Counted from the first letter of the stretch, positions 13,900-27,722 are shown. The stretch: 64,000 nt of DNA from Harmothoe impar (GCA_947462335.1 OX381705.1:5322703-5386702), one strand, 5' to 3'. The notes: generated by a model not told the origin, from the letters alone. A program made the numbers and translations.

Positions 13900-14620
13900 G
13901 TTCAAGACCAGCGGCCTCAACCACTGGCAAGTTGATCGTGGAAATTTTTATGATAGATTTTTTGGCCGATCCATCAAGTTAAGAAGTCTCAACCAAATTT
14001 TCTGGGGGGTTAAGGCCTAATTTGACCATTGTACGTCGAAAAATGGGATCTTTTCTCTTCCCTGCGCTATGTTTCTTTCAATATAACTCTGTTTTAAACC
14101 CCAAAACAGCCATTTTATTTTTCGGGGAATATGAAGAAACCACTCGCGGCCTGCCACTGTCAAGCGCAAGCCGGGCGGCCACATTTTTATCGTCTCAATT
14201 TTTCGCAGATCTATCAAATGAGAGAGGCTCAACCAAATTTTCTGGGGGGATAGGGCCTAAATCAGCTATTGTACGTGTAAATATGGGATGTTTCTTAGTG
14301 ATTAGGCTTTGTTTCCATTAAAAATAAGGTATTTAACCCCCAAACGGAGTCAATGAAAAAAAAAATATATCGTCTCAATCTGAATGTGGGTCAACGATCA
14401 GCTGATCGCAAGCCGAGCGGCCACATTTTTATCATCTCAATTTTTCGCCGATCCATCGTGTTAGGAACCCTCAACCAATTTTTCTGGGGGGTTAAGGCCT
14501 AATTCATCTATCGTAGGTGTAAATATAGGATGTTTTATAGTCCTTAGGCTTTGTTTCGATCAGAAAGAATGCATTAAACCCCCAAACCAAGTCAATGGAG
14601 AAAAAAAATTTGTCTCAAAA
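13900..14620. repeat. three tandem copies of a ~240-bp repeat
   Basis: The block TCTGGGGGG followed by TTAAGGCCTAA or close variants occurs at 14,001, 14,241 and 14,483. Each is preceded by CTCAACCAA-TTT and followed by an ATTGTACGT-like sequence, AAATATGGGATGTTT, and CCCCAAA-C-GTCAATG. The period is about 240 bp. Open frames on both strands are not conserved between copies, so I consider this non-coding. A tRNA-like sequence follows immediately. Confidence 0.75.
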
Positions 14621-14640
14621 CGATTTCGCAACGCTGCCCT

Positions 14641-14716
14641 AGATTCGTCGGGGAATCGAACCCGGGCCTGGCAAGTGGAAAGCGAGCGCGCTAACCACTC
14701 GGCCATCTCGGCCGTA
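14641..14716 (-). tRNA. tRNA-like sequence (degenerate tRNA or SINE head)
   Basis: On the minus strand there is a canonical Pol III A box (TGGCCGAGTGG) and B box (GGTTCGATTCC) at tRNA spacing. The anticodon-loop position reads TTTCCAC, so a TCC anticodon could be proposed. However, the anticodon stem, the acceptor stem and one T-stem pair do not match properly. I interpret it as a tRNA-derived SINE head or a decayed tRNA copy that may still be read by Pol III, not a working tRNA. Confidence 0.5.
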
Positions 14717-14779
14717 GCTGCTTTAGGCGCACCATTTGAAGACTTTGACCCGCTGACCTTTGCTATCCTTGCGCCAGAC

Positions 14780-14880
14780 CGGAAGTGAAGTTTTCGCGAA
14801 ATACGGAGGTTTGAGGAAATACGGGGGCTGCTTATTCAGCTTTTGCGAAATACGAGGCTCAGTGTCTAAGCCTACCCGAC
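14780..14880. repeat. cluster of CGAAATACG motifs
   Basis: CGAAATACGG, GAAATACGGG and CGAAATACGA occur within about 70 nt (14,796-14,870). The same GAAATACGGA core forms the arms of the palindrome at 13,440-13,590, so the two sites may bracket one composite repeat containing the 240-bp triplication and the tRNA-like sequence. Confidence 0.5.
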
Positions 14881-15029
14881 TTGATATTTCGTCAAACCAT
14901 TTAAAAATAATGATAGTCAATCACTTCATATTCTTATTGAATTAGGAGTGCACATTGGAGGTGATGGTAGGAAGTGGTAGCAGAGAGTTTAATACAATAC
15001 TGGCTCACTGCTCCTAGTCCTATATATCA

Positions 15030-17105
15030 GACAGTTTTCCAGCTAGATGGCCCCTTGGTGACCTCAGGGACCCCGGTCTGGTCAGCAGTCACCTTACACT
15101 ACACCTAGCCATGTGTGCATATTTTCAAGTTGGGTGGACATGGCAGGACAGTGTAAAAGGTGGAAGTATGTAAGTCAAATATGTTGTTGGCTGCAGATTG
15201 CCAGCCTCATCCATCAGCTGGTATTTATGTCAGCTAGATGGCTGCTTGGTGACCTCAGGGAACCTGGTCTGTTGGTAGTCATCTGCCACTACGCCTAGCC
15301 ATGTGTGTATGTTATGTGTTTTCAAGTCGGGTGGACATCCTAGGAGGTCGTAGCACTAAATTAATATATTGCTCTTTACCAGCAAGCATGTCCGCTTCAC
15401 TCCTTGCACTGACACCTCACACAGCAGGACAGGAAGGCATGCAGAAGGTTTGCTGTTATGGAGGAGAGAAAAAGCAGTGACGGTAGTCAGGATAGAAATG
15501 TCAATAGAGTTGGACTAGAGTCTGATGCGAAGGATGGATACTGCTACTTCATCCTGTATCATGCACACACCCCAGAAAGAGCTCTATCCGAAATGAGGGA
15601 TGCATGGGAGTGAATTAAAAGGGATGAGGGAGGTAAGGTAAAGGAAAGGGCATTCCCAGCCTGTACTAGCTTTTACTTGGTCACACTACCCCTGTCTGAC
15701 CCCCTCCACCAATGGCTCACACACCATCCCACCCCAGACCCACACACAACCTTAAAGGTCTCCAACAGAATGATGGGTACATTTCTTTGGTGAAATTTTC
15801 TCAACCTCAACCAGCCTAATGTTTGACTTCATATATCGGTAACTAGGTCACCCAGGGAGCCATTCATCTAGCCGAGAGTGTGAGTGGAGTGGTTTTCCGC
15901 AAAAAAATGTTTTTTTTCCTGGACTGGTCAAACATAGTTTCTCCAACAGAATGATGGAACTGTCTCATGTATGTCCAGCAGTCTTCAGCTAGTATGACCA
16001 CTGATCATCGGTTGGTCAGTTCTTGATTCATAAGGCAGGATTATCCATATAACTCTTTGCTTTGCTCCGATGGTCCCATTCTCTTTCCATCCTGTCTTCT
16101 TCTTTTCCTCCTTCCTCAGACCCTATTCCACCGCACCACCTGCACTAATTGATCTTGGAGATCTCAAATATTTATGCACCATATCATGACCCTTAGATGC
16201 CAAGTAAACAAATAACGTTTACACCATTTTATAACGTTATATAACGTTATATGTCAACGTTTCTCTAAGGCTCTTTAGTATGACATAACGTTATGTAAAA
16301 TTTGAAACATTATTTTGACGTAAAATAATGTTTTTTTGTTAGTTGGGTGACCACGACCTTGCCCTAAGTGACCTACAAAAGATGTACATCCTGCTTGGCA
16401 TGCCAACTGCTAGTTGACCCCTTTCCCCTTCCTTCAAGCCACTATCCACACCCTCCCCATCACACCCACCATCCTATCCACAATAAGTCCCTTGATTCTT
16501 AGTCCTTTCAACGGACTATAATCAGCATTGCCATCCCTACTTCATAGTTATTGGGAAAAAACGGCCCCTTCGTCATCACCCCTAAACCTACCCAAACCTC
16601 TGCCAGCCCCTCACACCCCCCCCCACACCTTCAGTTAGTTCACTCACTGGCTGCTAGAGATCATCACTGTAGACCAGTCTTGTGTTTTCACCCTAAGGAG
16701 CTAGCATGGATGGTAGGAACATGTGGGTCGCTCTCAGCCTATGCTGGTTTAGCAGAGCTAGCAGTCAAGAGGTATTTACTGTGGTACTAGCCTGGATATA
16801 AAAGCCAAATATAGCACATAGTATTATAGTGGCTCATTCTTTATAGTTGACGTTGGTATGGTGTTCAAATGTCTCCCACAGGCACTACGTAAGTCTCTGA
16901 ATCTAATTGGGAAATGCAGAAGTCATGTAGAAGGCATTGATATTGCCTCCTTGCACAGCATAGGCCTTTTGATACAGATGAGGCTGCCATTCTGCCCCCA
17001 CAGTGCATCTTTGATGATGGTAAGGAGGCACTATTGAGGCTGTAAAAGCCATCTGCAGCTATTGGGGTAAGAAGCCACCTTCTTTGGCAAGCATTGACAC
17101 TCATT
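15030..17105. repeat. long diverged repeat, copy A
   Basis: This segment matches 61,630-63,490 in the same order along its length. Shared blocks: CTAGCCATGTGTG with GTTGGGTGGACATG; CTTTTACTTGGT with a run of clustered C-rich words; AATGATGGAACTGTCT; GATAGACCAGT-like words; and GGGAAATGCAGAAGTCATGTAG with ATTGATATTGCC. An internal duplication of about 180 bp also lies at 15,038-15,345. No frame is conserved between copies, so this looks like an old non-coding interspersed repeat or segmental duplication. Confidence 0.65.
16215..16335. repeat. AACGTT-rich palindromic cluster
   Basis: Repeated ATAACGTTAT words (self-complementary) and AACGTTT/TGACGTAAAATAATG blocks form several overlapping short palindromes inside the longer repeat copy A. 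There is no coding content. Confidence 0.5.
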
Positions 17106-18094
17106 GCCTAAGCCAGCAGCTTGGCATTTTATTGAGGTTAGGCTCCAGTAGCCTGAGCCACTATAATATTGTCCAATGCACAGCATTCTTAGTGACTCCA
17201 GGTTTGCTGGTATCTAAGTCCCTAGTTGACATAACCCATTTCCAAAATAAAAATAGGTCATGCATCATGCCAAACTTATTGGGTTGATACAAGTTATTGT
17301 TGAACTAGCTTTTCCTCTAGCTTCATGAGAAAGAAGGGAAATACAATATAGTTTGATTGCAAGTGCTATGTATACAGGAATGTGTCAAAATCTCTTTCTT
17401 ATAGTCAAACGATGGCCCTGAAGATTGAGTACAAACTGGGTCATTCAGAGGAGAGGGGGACAGGAAAGGTGTAATTCATGTGGCGTCTATCTGACAGGCG
17501 ATGTGATGTATATATATATGATGAAAGGCAGCACACACAGTCTCATCAGTCAGCTGGTCTATAGAGGAATAGCCTAGACTATAACCAACTTAAAAAAATC
17601 ATTGGTCTGTTGGTGTTTTTACAAATCCCCATCCCTATGTTGCTAATGTATGGAATGGATAAGGGGAGCTGAGACTACTGAGACTGACTCATATATTTCT
17701 TACCTCCAGTAAGACAGACACCTGCTATAGCCGGCAAAAAGTCTGCCGCTCCGGCAGAGAGAGGGCTACTGCAGATTTAAATCGCTGGCTGTATTCTAGA
17801 GATTCTTGCTTATATGCCATTTTTTAAGGCTTTTAAATCTGACCATTATTAAGGTTTCTACAGCATAAAGCAGAAAGTGTGAATATTTTCTATCCGGGCC
17901 TGCAAAAATTTAGCCGGGCCTGCAAAAAAAAGAATCTACAGGACCGAATGTCCTGCATGGTGAAAAAGTTTTCGTAAAGACTGAAAAAGGTAATGTTAAA
18001 TCCGGCAACCTGAGGTATTGGCAGTAAGTCAGTAAGATATATGGGGGAATAAAATTCTGCATACATAATGATAGTTAAAAGATCCTGGATACTT

Positions 18095-18490
18095 ATCAGA
18101 ACAGCTGCTTGGAGCTTGGCTGTGTATGGGTGAGGTGTTGAAATACGAAGGGTTGCTGACCTATATTAGCTGCTGATGTCGACACCATCATTACCATTAG
18201 CCTTAAGTGCCACCACTGCATACAGACATGATAACTCTCCTCTGTGAAACTATACTCCTATTGCTATATGCCACGCTGTCGTGTAATGTAGCTGTGATCA
18301 CTTTGGAGCTTTGGCTGTGTGTGGGTCGGTGAGGTATTGATATACGAGGGGTTGCTGACATAAATTAGCCGCTGATGTGAACATCATCATAACTATTGGC
18401 CTTAAGTGCCATCCCTGCAGATACTTACTCTCCTTCATCTAACTATATCTCTCGTTCTACATACCAAGCATGTTAGTGTATATAGTTGGA
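18095..18490. repeat. tandem duplication of ~199 bp
   Basis: Two units start at about 18,095 and 18,294. Shared blocks are GGAGCTT, TTGGCTGTGT, GGGTTGCTGAC (18,150 and 18,349), GCTGATGT, and CCTTAAGTGCCA. The units are diverged, with small indels, and non-coding. Confidence 0.7.
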
Positions 18491-21400
18491 TCTAGCGACA
18501 TAGCTTTTCCCATACTTTCAGGATCAGGGTTTTCACATGACTTCTATGAAAATATTCAGCGTTTCAATACCTGAGATGAAATGGAAATAACTACTTTTTT
18601 TTCAGCTCAGTAGAATGCATTTAGCATTGTCTGTTATACCTATATTTGCAAACATCTCAAACCAAGATATTTGCAGGACAATTATCTTTCAAATATTATA
18701 TATTAGAATGTAGGATATTTTGGCTAGGTTCATGTATTTGCTAGTTACACATCAGAAATGTTCAAAAGTTTTTCTGGAAAGTCCCCTTTTTTGCTGTATG
18801 GGTCTGTAGTCTACAGTACAGCAACACTAACCAGGTTTGTACCTGGCACCTCCACCACACTGCCTTACATTGATGATTAACCCTTGCTGCTGACCACACA
18901 ATGTGGTTCCGATGTGGCCTCATTGAATAGACAGACAGGGTAGACGAGTGTAGGTCCTAACGCTGATCCCGGTGGCAATCCTTACAGCCTACCATTGTAT
19001 ACATGTCTCCATCCCATCTGCAGAAGGTGTAGTTCTCTCTGTGGGAATCCTTACAAACCTAGTTTGCCATTGTGAACATGTTTGGCACATGTCCCTATGC
19101 AAGGACACACTAGCATTCACTAGAATCCAGTTTCCTACAAGTTACTTGTGTATAAAGATTTGCATAAAGTCAACAATTGATGTCTCTTAGGTATGCCCTA
19201 AAGAACCACACATGAAACTACTCTACTCTATTATATTCAATCTTTTATCATCAATGGAAGGAAGAGGATATTGCCTACTTATATATACAGGGTTAATATC
19301 TTAACACGGTTTTAAAAAAGTAGCTATATTTTTAGTTACACATTTATATTAATGATATATAAGTGATTTTACAAAAATATGGTATATTCAAAAATGAACT
19401 CTTTTTGAACTCTTACCAAGTTTGTGCCTCATGCGGTGCATGTCAGCTTTACACACTTCTATGGCTGTATTCATCCAAGAGATGGTTGAAAATGAGAAAT
19501 GAGCTTCCTTGGTGCATCGGCAGGTCCTGCAAGTCACAGCCATCTGTGACATGCAATGGTTGTGAAAATAGCAGGTAAATGGTTTACTATGCACATTAAG
19601 AAATCTACCAGCACAACATGTCCCAATGAAACATGAGAGTGCATCATTGAACTTTTTTTCTTTTGGTCCTGTAATAGGGATAAACCACACTCCTTCTCTC
19701 GCATAGCACCATCATTCAGGTAGGATGGGTCATTGTAGCCTTAAAGTGCCCTTAAGTATCTGAGGTCCGGCTGAATGAGGTGATAATACACTCACTTCAT
19801 CACAGAGAATGGTGCGTTTCCCTCAAGGGTGATAATATATTAGAGCCTTTCAAGGGACCAACTACTAGTAGATGTTAGAATGAATAATGTAAAAGAATGT
19901 TGAGTCAAAGCTGATTATAGAAACAATGATGTATGGAGGATATCATATTTGGTGAGTCGCAGTGTGAACAATAAAATTTAAAATCGTTTTGTATGCATGA
20001 TCTTTGCCAGGAACATAAAGTTGCCTCTAAGGCATCAGAGTTGCCATTTACTAGTTTATGTGGAACCCACACAGCACTTTATGTTAGAATATTTCATTTG
20101 ACAAAAGGTCAAGGAAAAAAGGCATGTTGTGATTAGACTGCATGTGCCCGGCACTTTTAGTGGTACATCAGTGGTACATCAGTTGCACATACCTGGCACT
20201 GCCCGTGCTTTTGTTCCCTTTTTTTCCCTACCATGCTCATCTCCCTCACTCCTTCCCTTGCCTTACTTTTACCAAAGCTATACAGCCCAGAGATGGTTGA
20301 AAATGAGAAATGAGTTCCTTGGTGCAGTGGTAGCATTCTGTATTGGCAAATGTAGGTAAGCTCAGTCCAGGTTATTTTATTGTAAGATATCAGCTTTTTG
20401 AATCCCAGCCCTGTGTATGCCGCACACGGTGCATGTCAGGTGGGTACATGCTGATATTGCTGTAGTGGCACGGGCGGCTCCTGGAAAGAACCATCAACTA
20501 AGGTATGTCACGACAGACTCTGACAAGCAAAGGTTGTAAAGGAGTTAGGAATAACAGGACAATTGAGGCACTGTAGACATGAAGGTATCCCCCAGTGCAC
20601 CAACATGAGCAAAGCCAGCATGACAGTGCATAGTCATGCTCCATAAAGTCTCCATGAAATAATAAATTAAAGGGAAGTCAGACTATGAGGAGCAAAGTGT
20701 GGTCAAATTGTAATGCTGAAACTAACATTACCGCATGGGGAGCCCGGAAATTGAGATAGACAAAGTTTACCTTGCTCGTCACATGCATGTAATTTGATTT
20801 CTAAATTGAACCACACTCCTATACTGTACTCTACTTCAAAAGAGTCTTAGTATCGGTTTCAGCTCAATAATTGCTGATGCAGAGTTGGGTCTGATCCATA
20901 TGAGGATGTGATCTTGGTGCTCCTTGCTGCCAAGTGATCAGATGTGCTTTTTGATGTATGGTGAAAAGGTTCACAAAGGTTTGCAGGTTATTGATTGGTA
21001 AAGAAAGCTGACCTGGATCCACAGTTAATCAACCTCATAATCCTCATAGAATGAATGATCCCATCTTTTTTCAAATAGTGAGGACAAGGGTCGGTCATCC
21101 ATGCCCCTAAGATAAAAGAGCCAAAATGCTTCATTTCTGTACAACCCAATTGAGAGTTTGAAATTAGAAATGGAATGGGAGGGAGAAGGCAGTAAGTGAG
21201 TAGCCGTTCCATATTCCAGCTTCCTCAGCTGTCCCTCTGTGATGAACAGGACCCGGCCCCACTTTTGTGATCCTCAACAGCTGTGACTTCCACTAAGCAC
21301 GATCAATCCGAGCACAGGAAACTGAGCAGCAACATCGGTGTTTAGCTGAGAACTTTCCTGCTTTCTGGATACAGTTAGTCCAGTCCGAATAGGCCGGAAA

Positions 21401-22687
21401 GGTGCAGAAGTGGATTGGATGTATAGGGGTCCAGTCTGCTATAATCTTATCTATACTAGTAGGGGCAGAGTGTAATGAATAAAAGCTCTAAGGTAACTGA
21501 ACCAAACATATAACTACTTTGCCTGTAAATACCATTCACTCTTGTCAAACATTAAACTACCAACCTGATAAATAATCATGTTCTACCCCCGGTCACTGCT
21601 GCAGACTCATCAACACACAGCCTGAGGCTCTCACCATGCACTGTCCTCCCTGTCCACCACCATTGGTGAGCTGTGCTTCAAGCCTTATTTGGACATCCAA
21701 ATTATATTCTAACACTGTGAGTTTACAGTTCACTCCCAAACGACATTAACTTTACAATTACTGATGGATGGGGGCATGGTTAAGGTGAGGTCACATGACC
21801 ACAGTTATGGTAATCATGTTAAGTCAGGTCTACACTCAGCAGGCCTGGCCTCTGGGCATCTAGCTTATCTACACATCAGGAAAAGGCCTTTGCCATGAGG
21901 TACCTTAGAAATATTGTACGTGGAATTCATCAATGTGTCTCATTTTTGGATATGGTGGAACTTGATTTGATCATTTTTCGGTGGAAATGGACCTTTACAT
22001 GTAGTCAATGATGTCCACTTTGCAGTCAGCTAGGGATGAACCCCCTACCTGAACCCCCTAGCCCCATTGTTGAATAATAAGGTGTAATTAACACTTTTAA
22101 CTTCAGGAATATAACATTTTAAATACATTTAATTACAAGTGTAATAAGTAAATGTGTGAGAATCCATGAGTTATGCAGATTCTCAGGGGATTTTTACATT
22201 TTCACTATGAACATATATTCTAGTACAGATTACTATACTCATGAACAATGCAAAGAAAAGGCATTTGCCAATGCTTGACATGAAGATGACTCAGTCAGTG
22301 CAGATGACTGTAACTGAACTGTCTGGGACATTCATCAGTGTAATGCTATAATGCAGTTTAACAACCAGTACAGTTTGTACATATGAATCTTAAAGTAAAA
22401 TAAAAAAAACACAGGACCTTTTTTACGGCAGCTGCTAGCATCTTACCCAATTTACCGGACACAACATTCCCACCTGGCTTATTTTTGATTCATTGTCATG
22501 TCAAAGGCAGGAAAAACAAAGGCAGAGACACATAAGGAATGTGAGACAGACTTTGGAGGGGCATGGAAGCAGTCATTGATTTGTACATTATTTCTTAGAT
22601 CCTACAACCCTGCCTTTTTTGCTTATTTCAACCTCCTTTCAGTCCATTTATCTGTGAGCCTATACCTGTATCTCACAGGGCAGTTGC

Positions 22688-22786
22688 TTAAAGCGGCATA
22701 ATCACTGAGCATGTCCCATTCACAATTCTAGTACTGTTCTAAGGTACTATGTGGTAGCTGCACGAGTGGTGATATTGCTCCTTTAG
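22688..22786. mobile_element. ~100-bp MITE, copy 1
   Basis: A short element beginning TTAAAG and ending CTTTAG, with inverted ends. It matches 36,980-37,076 through the middle (CACTGAGCATG versus TACTGAGCGTT, then TTCTAG-ACTGTTCTA, then CTATGTGGTA). There is no coding capacity. Copy 2 shows the inverted ends more clearly. Confidence 0.5.
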
Positions 22787-25700
22787 TAATTGATTGAAAC
22801 ATACAGCCAGTTCCTACTGTGTAACAAAGAATAAGAGATGTGTCATAAAGAGTCCTATTAATTCCAGAAGCATGCCTCACCAGGGAACCCTTCACAGGGC
22901 TCCTGGGGCTAGTTATGACACCTTTCTCTGTGTACGGGGTGTGAGGAACGGGTCTCTAGTCGAGGCACCATTTATCTAGCACAAATATCAAACATTTAGT
23001 TCTTCTTTGAGTATACAACTGGCCATAGTGAGAGCAATGAAACCTGGGAGGGGGGTGGTTCTGTATTGCTGTACATTAAAATTATTCAAGGTTTAAAATC
23101 ACATACATGTAGAGCCACTATATATATGCATGCTTGTATTTAAGTATGAGAGAGTACATGCTGATCAACATTATGGCTTCCGCTTGTTTTGTGTTGATGG
23201 GCTAGCGATGGCAACTCTGATGATCACTCTCTAAGCATTTCCTATTGGCAAACACAACCACCTGTTGTATTTTCCACCTTAAAATCTTCCATTATGTGAT
23301 ATCTGTTGTGTGAGCTCTTCAGAATCTCTTACTTTGGAGAGGTCCAGAACCAAAAAGCACTGCAATGGCGCATCATGGCTACAAAACAACCAGAAGCTTG
23401 AATGATCAGGATTCTCTATACACTATTACAGGGTCCTCTTGCATCTGTATTAGGTTGACTCACCAGTGCTGCATCATGTCATCTGAAGGCATCGCAAAAT
23501 AATGCACCATGTGACCCTTAAAGTGTTAATGTTTGTTCTCATTATCAAACAGAGTCTGAGCAGCAGCTTTCTGAAATCCATTGGCCCATCTCCATGAGTT
23601 TTTGTTTCAGCAAACAGGATCTTTGGGTCTAAAAGTCTTCTTTTGTGTGAAGTGTGTTGCCTGAGCCCTTCAGGATCCCTTCCCCTGAGTTGCAGTAAGC
23701 AGCTCGACATGAGAGACTTGGTGCTAACTGTGTAGAGGAATAAATGTGCCTTTTGTTTTAAATAGGAACTGTACTGGAAACTCACACTTAACCTAAGGGC
23801 TTGATACACTCCCAAAGGTTTGACAAGACGGACAAAAAGGATGAAGTGTCAGGAAAATAATCTCAAGCACTGATTTGATTATGATAATTAGTATGAAATT
23901 AGGAGAATCATGGAAACGCATATTGGGTAAACAAAAAATGTAATTCAATGTTATATAATGTTTCTCTATGGTTCCTTATTGTGGCAAACCGTTCATATAT
24001 TTTATATAATAACCTGTCTGCATGAAACATAAATGCCATTCTAGGACTCCTGAACATAGTGGTCGATATAATAGATGATTCAGTTGGGAATATATGTAAA
24101 GGGGGGCCGTAATGATATCAGACATGGAAAGTATTCCTTTTTGTAGATTTCGTAATTGATTCAAAACCAAACAATACCCAACATTCTAGAAACACAAGAA
24201 ATACCATGGATTCAATCCTGACGTCTCTTTGTAGCACAATGTCCAGGAAACACTCAAAATGAGATAGTATCAGATTGTTTTAGAGGATAAAGGAAGGGAA
24301 AACCTGCTTAACAGCTTTCTGCTATGGATTAGCTCCTTAAGTAAATCCCAGCTTCTGTCCCTCTGAAGAATGATGACGTTTGTGAAAGCTGGTAACGCTT
24401 GGCCAACCCTTTAAGGAAGGATGTCGCTAAAAGATTACATTTGTCTTCATGGTACACCAATACTAGCTCGGTGAGTTACTCGCCTGTGCTGCATTAGTGC
24501 ATCATACCAACCCTCTGGGAGTGTTGGAATGCTGTAGGGTCAGCACTGGCGAGTCACATGCTGCAATGTTCATGCAATGGTTTCCCATACAGAGCATGCT
24601 TAAGAAGTCCACAGAAAGTTTTCTTTATTGTTGCATCTCAAGTTATTAAATCTCTCGAAATGTTAAAGAGAAGATTCCTTATAAAAAGCAGTAGTTGGAA
24701 CTATTTTAACAAGGCAAGGTACCATTCTCCTTCCAGGGATTACCCAATTCTTTGAGATGATTACTCGTGTCTGGCCTCACTGTAGCTTTAATGAAGGAAT
24801 ATTGTCTATTGTTAATTTAATTATCTTAGTGCTATGATAATAAACTAAACTGGCATTCAAAATTGGAGGAAACGAATGGTTTGACTTAATGCACAGAAAA
24901 TCAACAAGGGACTATTTCCTATAGAGAGGCTTTACCTGTGTAATGAATTCAAGAGGTTCCATTAGTAAAGAGTCCAATTACTTTATCCACTGCATTACCG
25001 GACAGTGACAGAGACCGGGATGCCTTACATTGCCCTGCAGGGGGTATTCATACTCAATTTCCTGCGTTATTTCCCCAAAATGTAGGAACTGTGCAGGAAG
25101 TACTTTTCCAAAAATAACAAATGTATGGCAAAGTATTCTCTACATACTTCAGTTCACCAATGCTAGGTTCACCCTCCAGCAGTTCTTGGATGATGATTCA
25201 GCTTGAACTGCATAAATCAGCACACACTACAGAGTTTATTCTTTGATGAATCAAGATGGCATCAGGCAAAGAGAAAACTAACAATTACAGGTGTAGCCAT
25301 CTCTAGATTGTTATAGATTAAGGTTTTCCTCCCTGTATTCAGCCATTGGTACTTGTAAAGTACTGGTATTTGCCTCCAATTGATTCAGAGGTATACAAGC
25401 GATTAGAGTGTTCTGGGAGGTAGAAAGGGTGCAGTTTTAGGTGATAGGTAGGCTGAGTGACATGCAATGTCTTGTAATGGTTTCAGAGTGTGTTTTTTTG
25501 TGGGTTTTTTTTTATGTTTGAAAATGAAATTCCTATATTGGTCTGGGTAATATAATAACCTCAGTTGCATTAGCTCATAAACGCTGTGAGCTGCAATTGC
25601 ACTGACAACAGAGGGATATCAGTTATCTGATCATACTTCTCTGTTTACTTTGAAAAATGAATATTTTTCTCTATTAAACCTGCTACCCTTTTTAAATCCA

Positions 25701-27542
25701 CTTGCAGCCCACAGAGAGACTGGAATAATTGTGACCCTGCTCAATGAGGTTTTCTGAACTTAATCAAGTGAAGACAAGAAAATGAATAAGTGGGGAAAAG
25801 CTCTTAATGAATCTGAAGTTCTTTCATGTTAAATGGACTTCAAAAGTATTTTGGTGGCCACTGAAGCATAATTATAACAAGCTATGGTTGCACCTAGAGA
25901 GTTGATGAAGAGAGGGAAGGACTGAGGTGTGTCAGGCAGATTGTTAGATTTTGTTGAGTTGAAGTCGGTGGGCGCCATTTTAATATTGAACACATTGAAA
26001 CTGGATAATAGCGACCACATTACCACAAAAAAAAAGCAATGCTGCTAACATTAGTTGATATTTCGCGACCAGGTTGCATGTAGTTCAGAGCACAGTCATG
26101 ACAAGGAGTGTAATTCAAATATGTAATGCTGGAGTAAACTGCCCCAGACTGAGAGTAGCCTGTGTATAGCAGAGAGAACATAACTGTGTCACACAGGGAT
26201 TCAAGATTAACTCTTTAAGGATGGTATAATGCCTAAATGCAGCATGCCCTTTTTCATCATGATGCATGAATGCATGAATGCAGCCCTGGGGAGTAACTCA
26301 CCAGTGCTGCATTTAAGCATCATGCAGACCCTATGGGATTGAGACACTCTCGAACATTTGACACACCAATGCAGCCCTGGTGAGTAACTTGCCAGAGCTG
26401 CATTGGTACTTTATGATGAAAAATCTTTTAGCTACTACTATCCTTAACAGGTACACAATACACATTACCTGACTTTTAGCTCTTGGAAAGCTGATTGAGT
26501 GTCATTTCATGTAAAATATAACGATGGTAAATGAAAAAAAGATATCCTGCAGGGAAGGATTGTAGTGGGAAGCTTTGAAAAGAAAGGCACGGCTTTTTAT
26601 ATCATGAATAACTAGGTTAGTTTTTACTCTGTGAGCATGCCAAGGTCTCAACATAAAATACCAGACTAAGATGTTCACTTCCAGGCCCTGCTCAGAATTC
26701 AAGATTCCCTATAAAAGTTTATATCCAAAGGCACTTTCAAGAGTGGTCATGTCCATTGTATCTGTAAGGATAGATCAATATGGATACCCCTACCTAACAG
26801 GGGCTAGGGTTATTCATAACTCACACTCCTAAGGCACCATATACTCTGCTTTGATACACTCACCTGAGTAGCGAGGGGTGTCGGGGCCTCTCCTGACAAA
26901 TTTACCACTAACTCTCAAAAAGATTTTGCGGCATAAAGGCACAGGCCATTATACCACTAATATGGCATTAAGCACAAATGCCTTTATACCACAAATGCCC
27001 TTCAGCTACAAATGCCACAAACACAAAGCTAAGTGGCAATTTTCTGGCGTAAGGGCCCCGCAAGGGGTCCATTTAAAAAAGCAGTCGTCTACCAGTGCTG
27101 TAACAAGTTAGTCAATGTATGTTGAAATTGAAGACACTGCAATTACTGCTGTAACCAGCAAGGTGTGAAGCTGGTTAATTGGTGCATCCATTTCCTATAC
27201 CCTTCTTCACCCTCAGAGACCTCCATGATTCTGCTCAATAGACGTGTCTGTATGATGCGTTACCATGCATTTGTGTATCATGCTGACCCAGATAGACACT
27301 TGAGGAATTATGTGATCGTTAAAAGATGTGTTTAATATATGTGATGCCTTCAAGGCTTCCTTAAGGGGCAAATATTGGAGCCAGGTCCTGGTTATATTCT
27401 TTGACAAATGGGACTTGTTTGTTCTTGCTACAGTCTTTATGAACTGTGGTATAGGCTGCCCTAAATAACCATGGTAAAATCATGTTCTGATGCAGACAAG
27501 GTTTGCTTTAGGTAACAATTGTTATTTGGTTAGAATACATAT

Positions 27543-27722
27543 TACCGTAGTGGCTTGAATAAGCGCAGGGGTCTCAAATAAGCGCAGGGTAAATGAGGGT
27601 ATTGAAATGAAAATTTAGGCCATTTTTGTATCTTGAATAAGCGCAGGTCTTGAATGAGCGCAGGGTAAATGGTACCATCGAAATTAATAAGCGCAGGTGC
27701 GCTTATTCAAGCCACTACGGTA
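27543..27722. mobile_element. TA-flanked MITE with 23-bp TIRs
   Basis: The ends are exact inverted repeats of about 23 bp (CCGTAGTGGCTTGAATAAGC and its complement). TA lies immediately outside at 27,543-27,544 and 27,721-27,722. AATAAGCGCAG or GAGCGCAGGGTAAAT words repeat inside. At 180 bp with no coding capacity it fits a non-autonomous Tc1/mariner-type element. Confidence 0.8.

Larger units (their letters stand above)
17106..27542. other. gene-free DNA with interspersed repeats
   Basis: I see no supportable gene in this 10-kb stretch. Repeats recognised by eye: 19,478-19,503 and 20,289-20,314 share GAGATGGTTGAAAATGAGAA; 21,700-21,900 is a diverged copy of 3,965-4,180; and 25,735-26,165 matches 13,020-13,430. 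Fragments with 'gagtaactc-ccagtgctgcat' words recur near 23,450, 24,460-24,560 and 26,280-26,420, and again near 39,100. All look like old non-coding transposon debris. Confidence 0.55.

Noticed and set aside
14641..14716. Functional tRNA gene
   Set aside because: A and B boxes are good but acceptor and anticodon stems do not pair; a SINE head or pseudogene is more likely.
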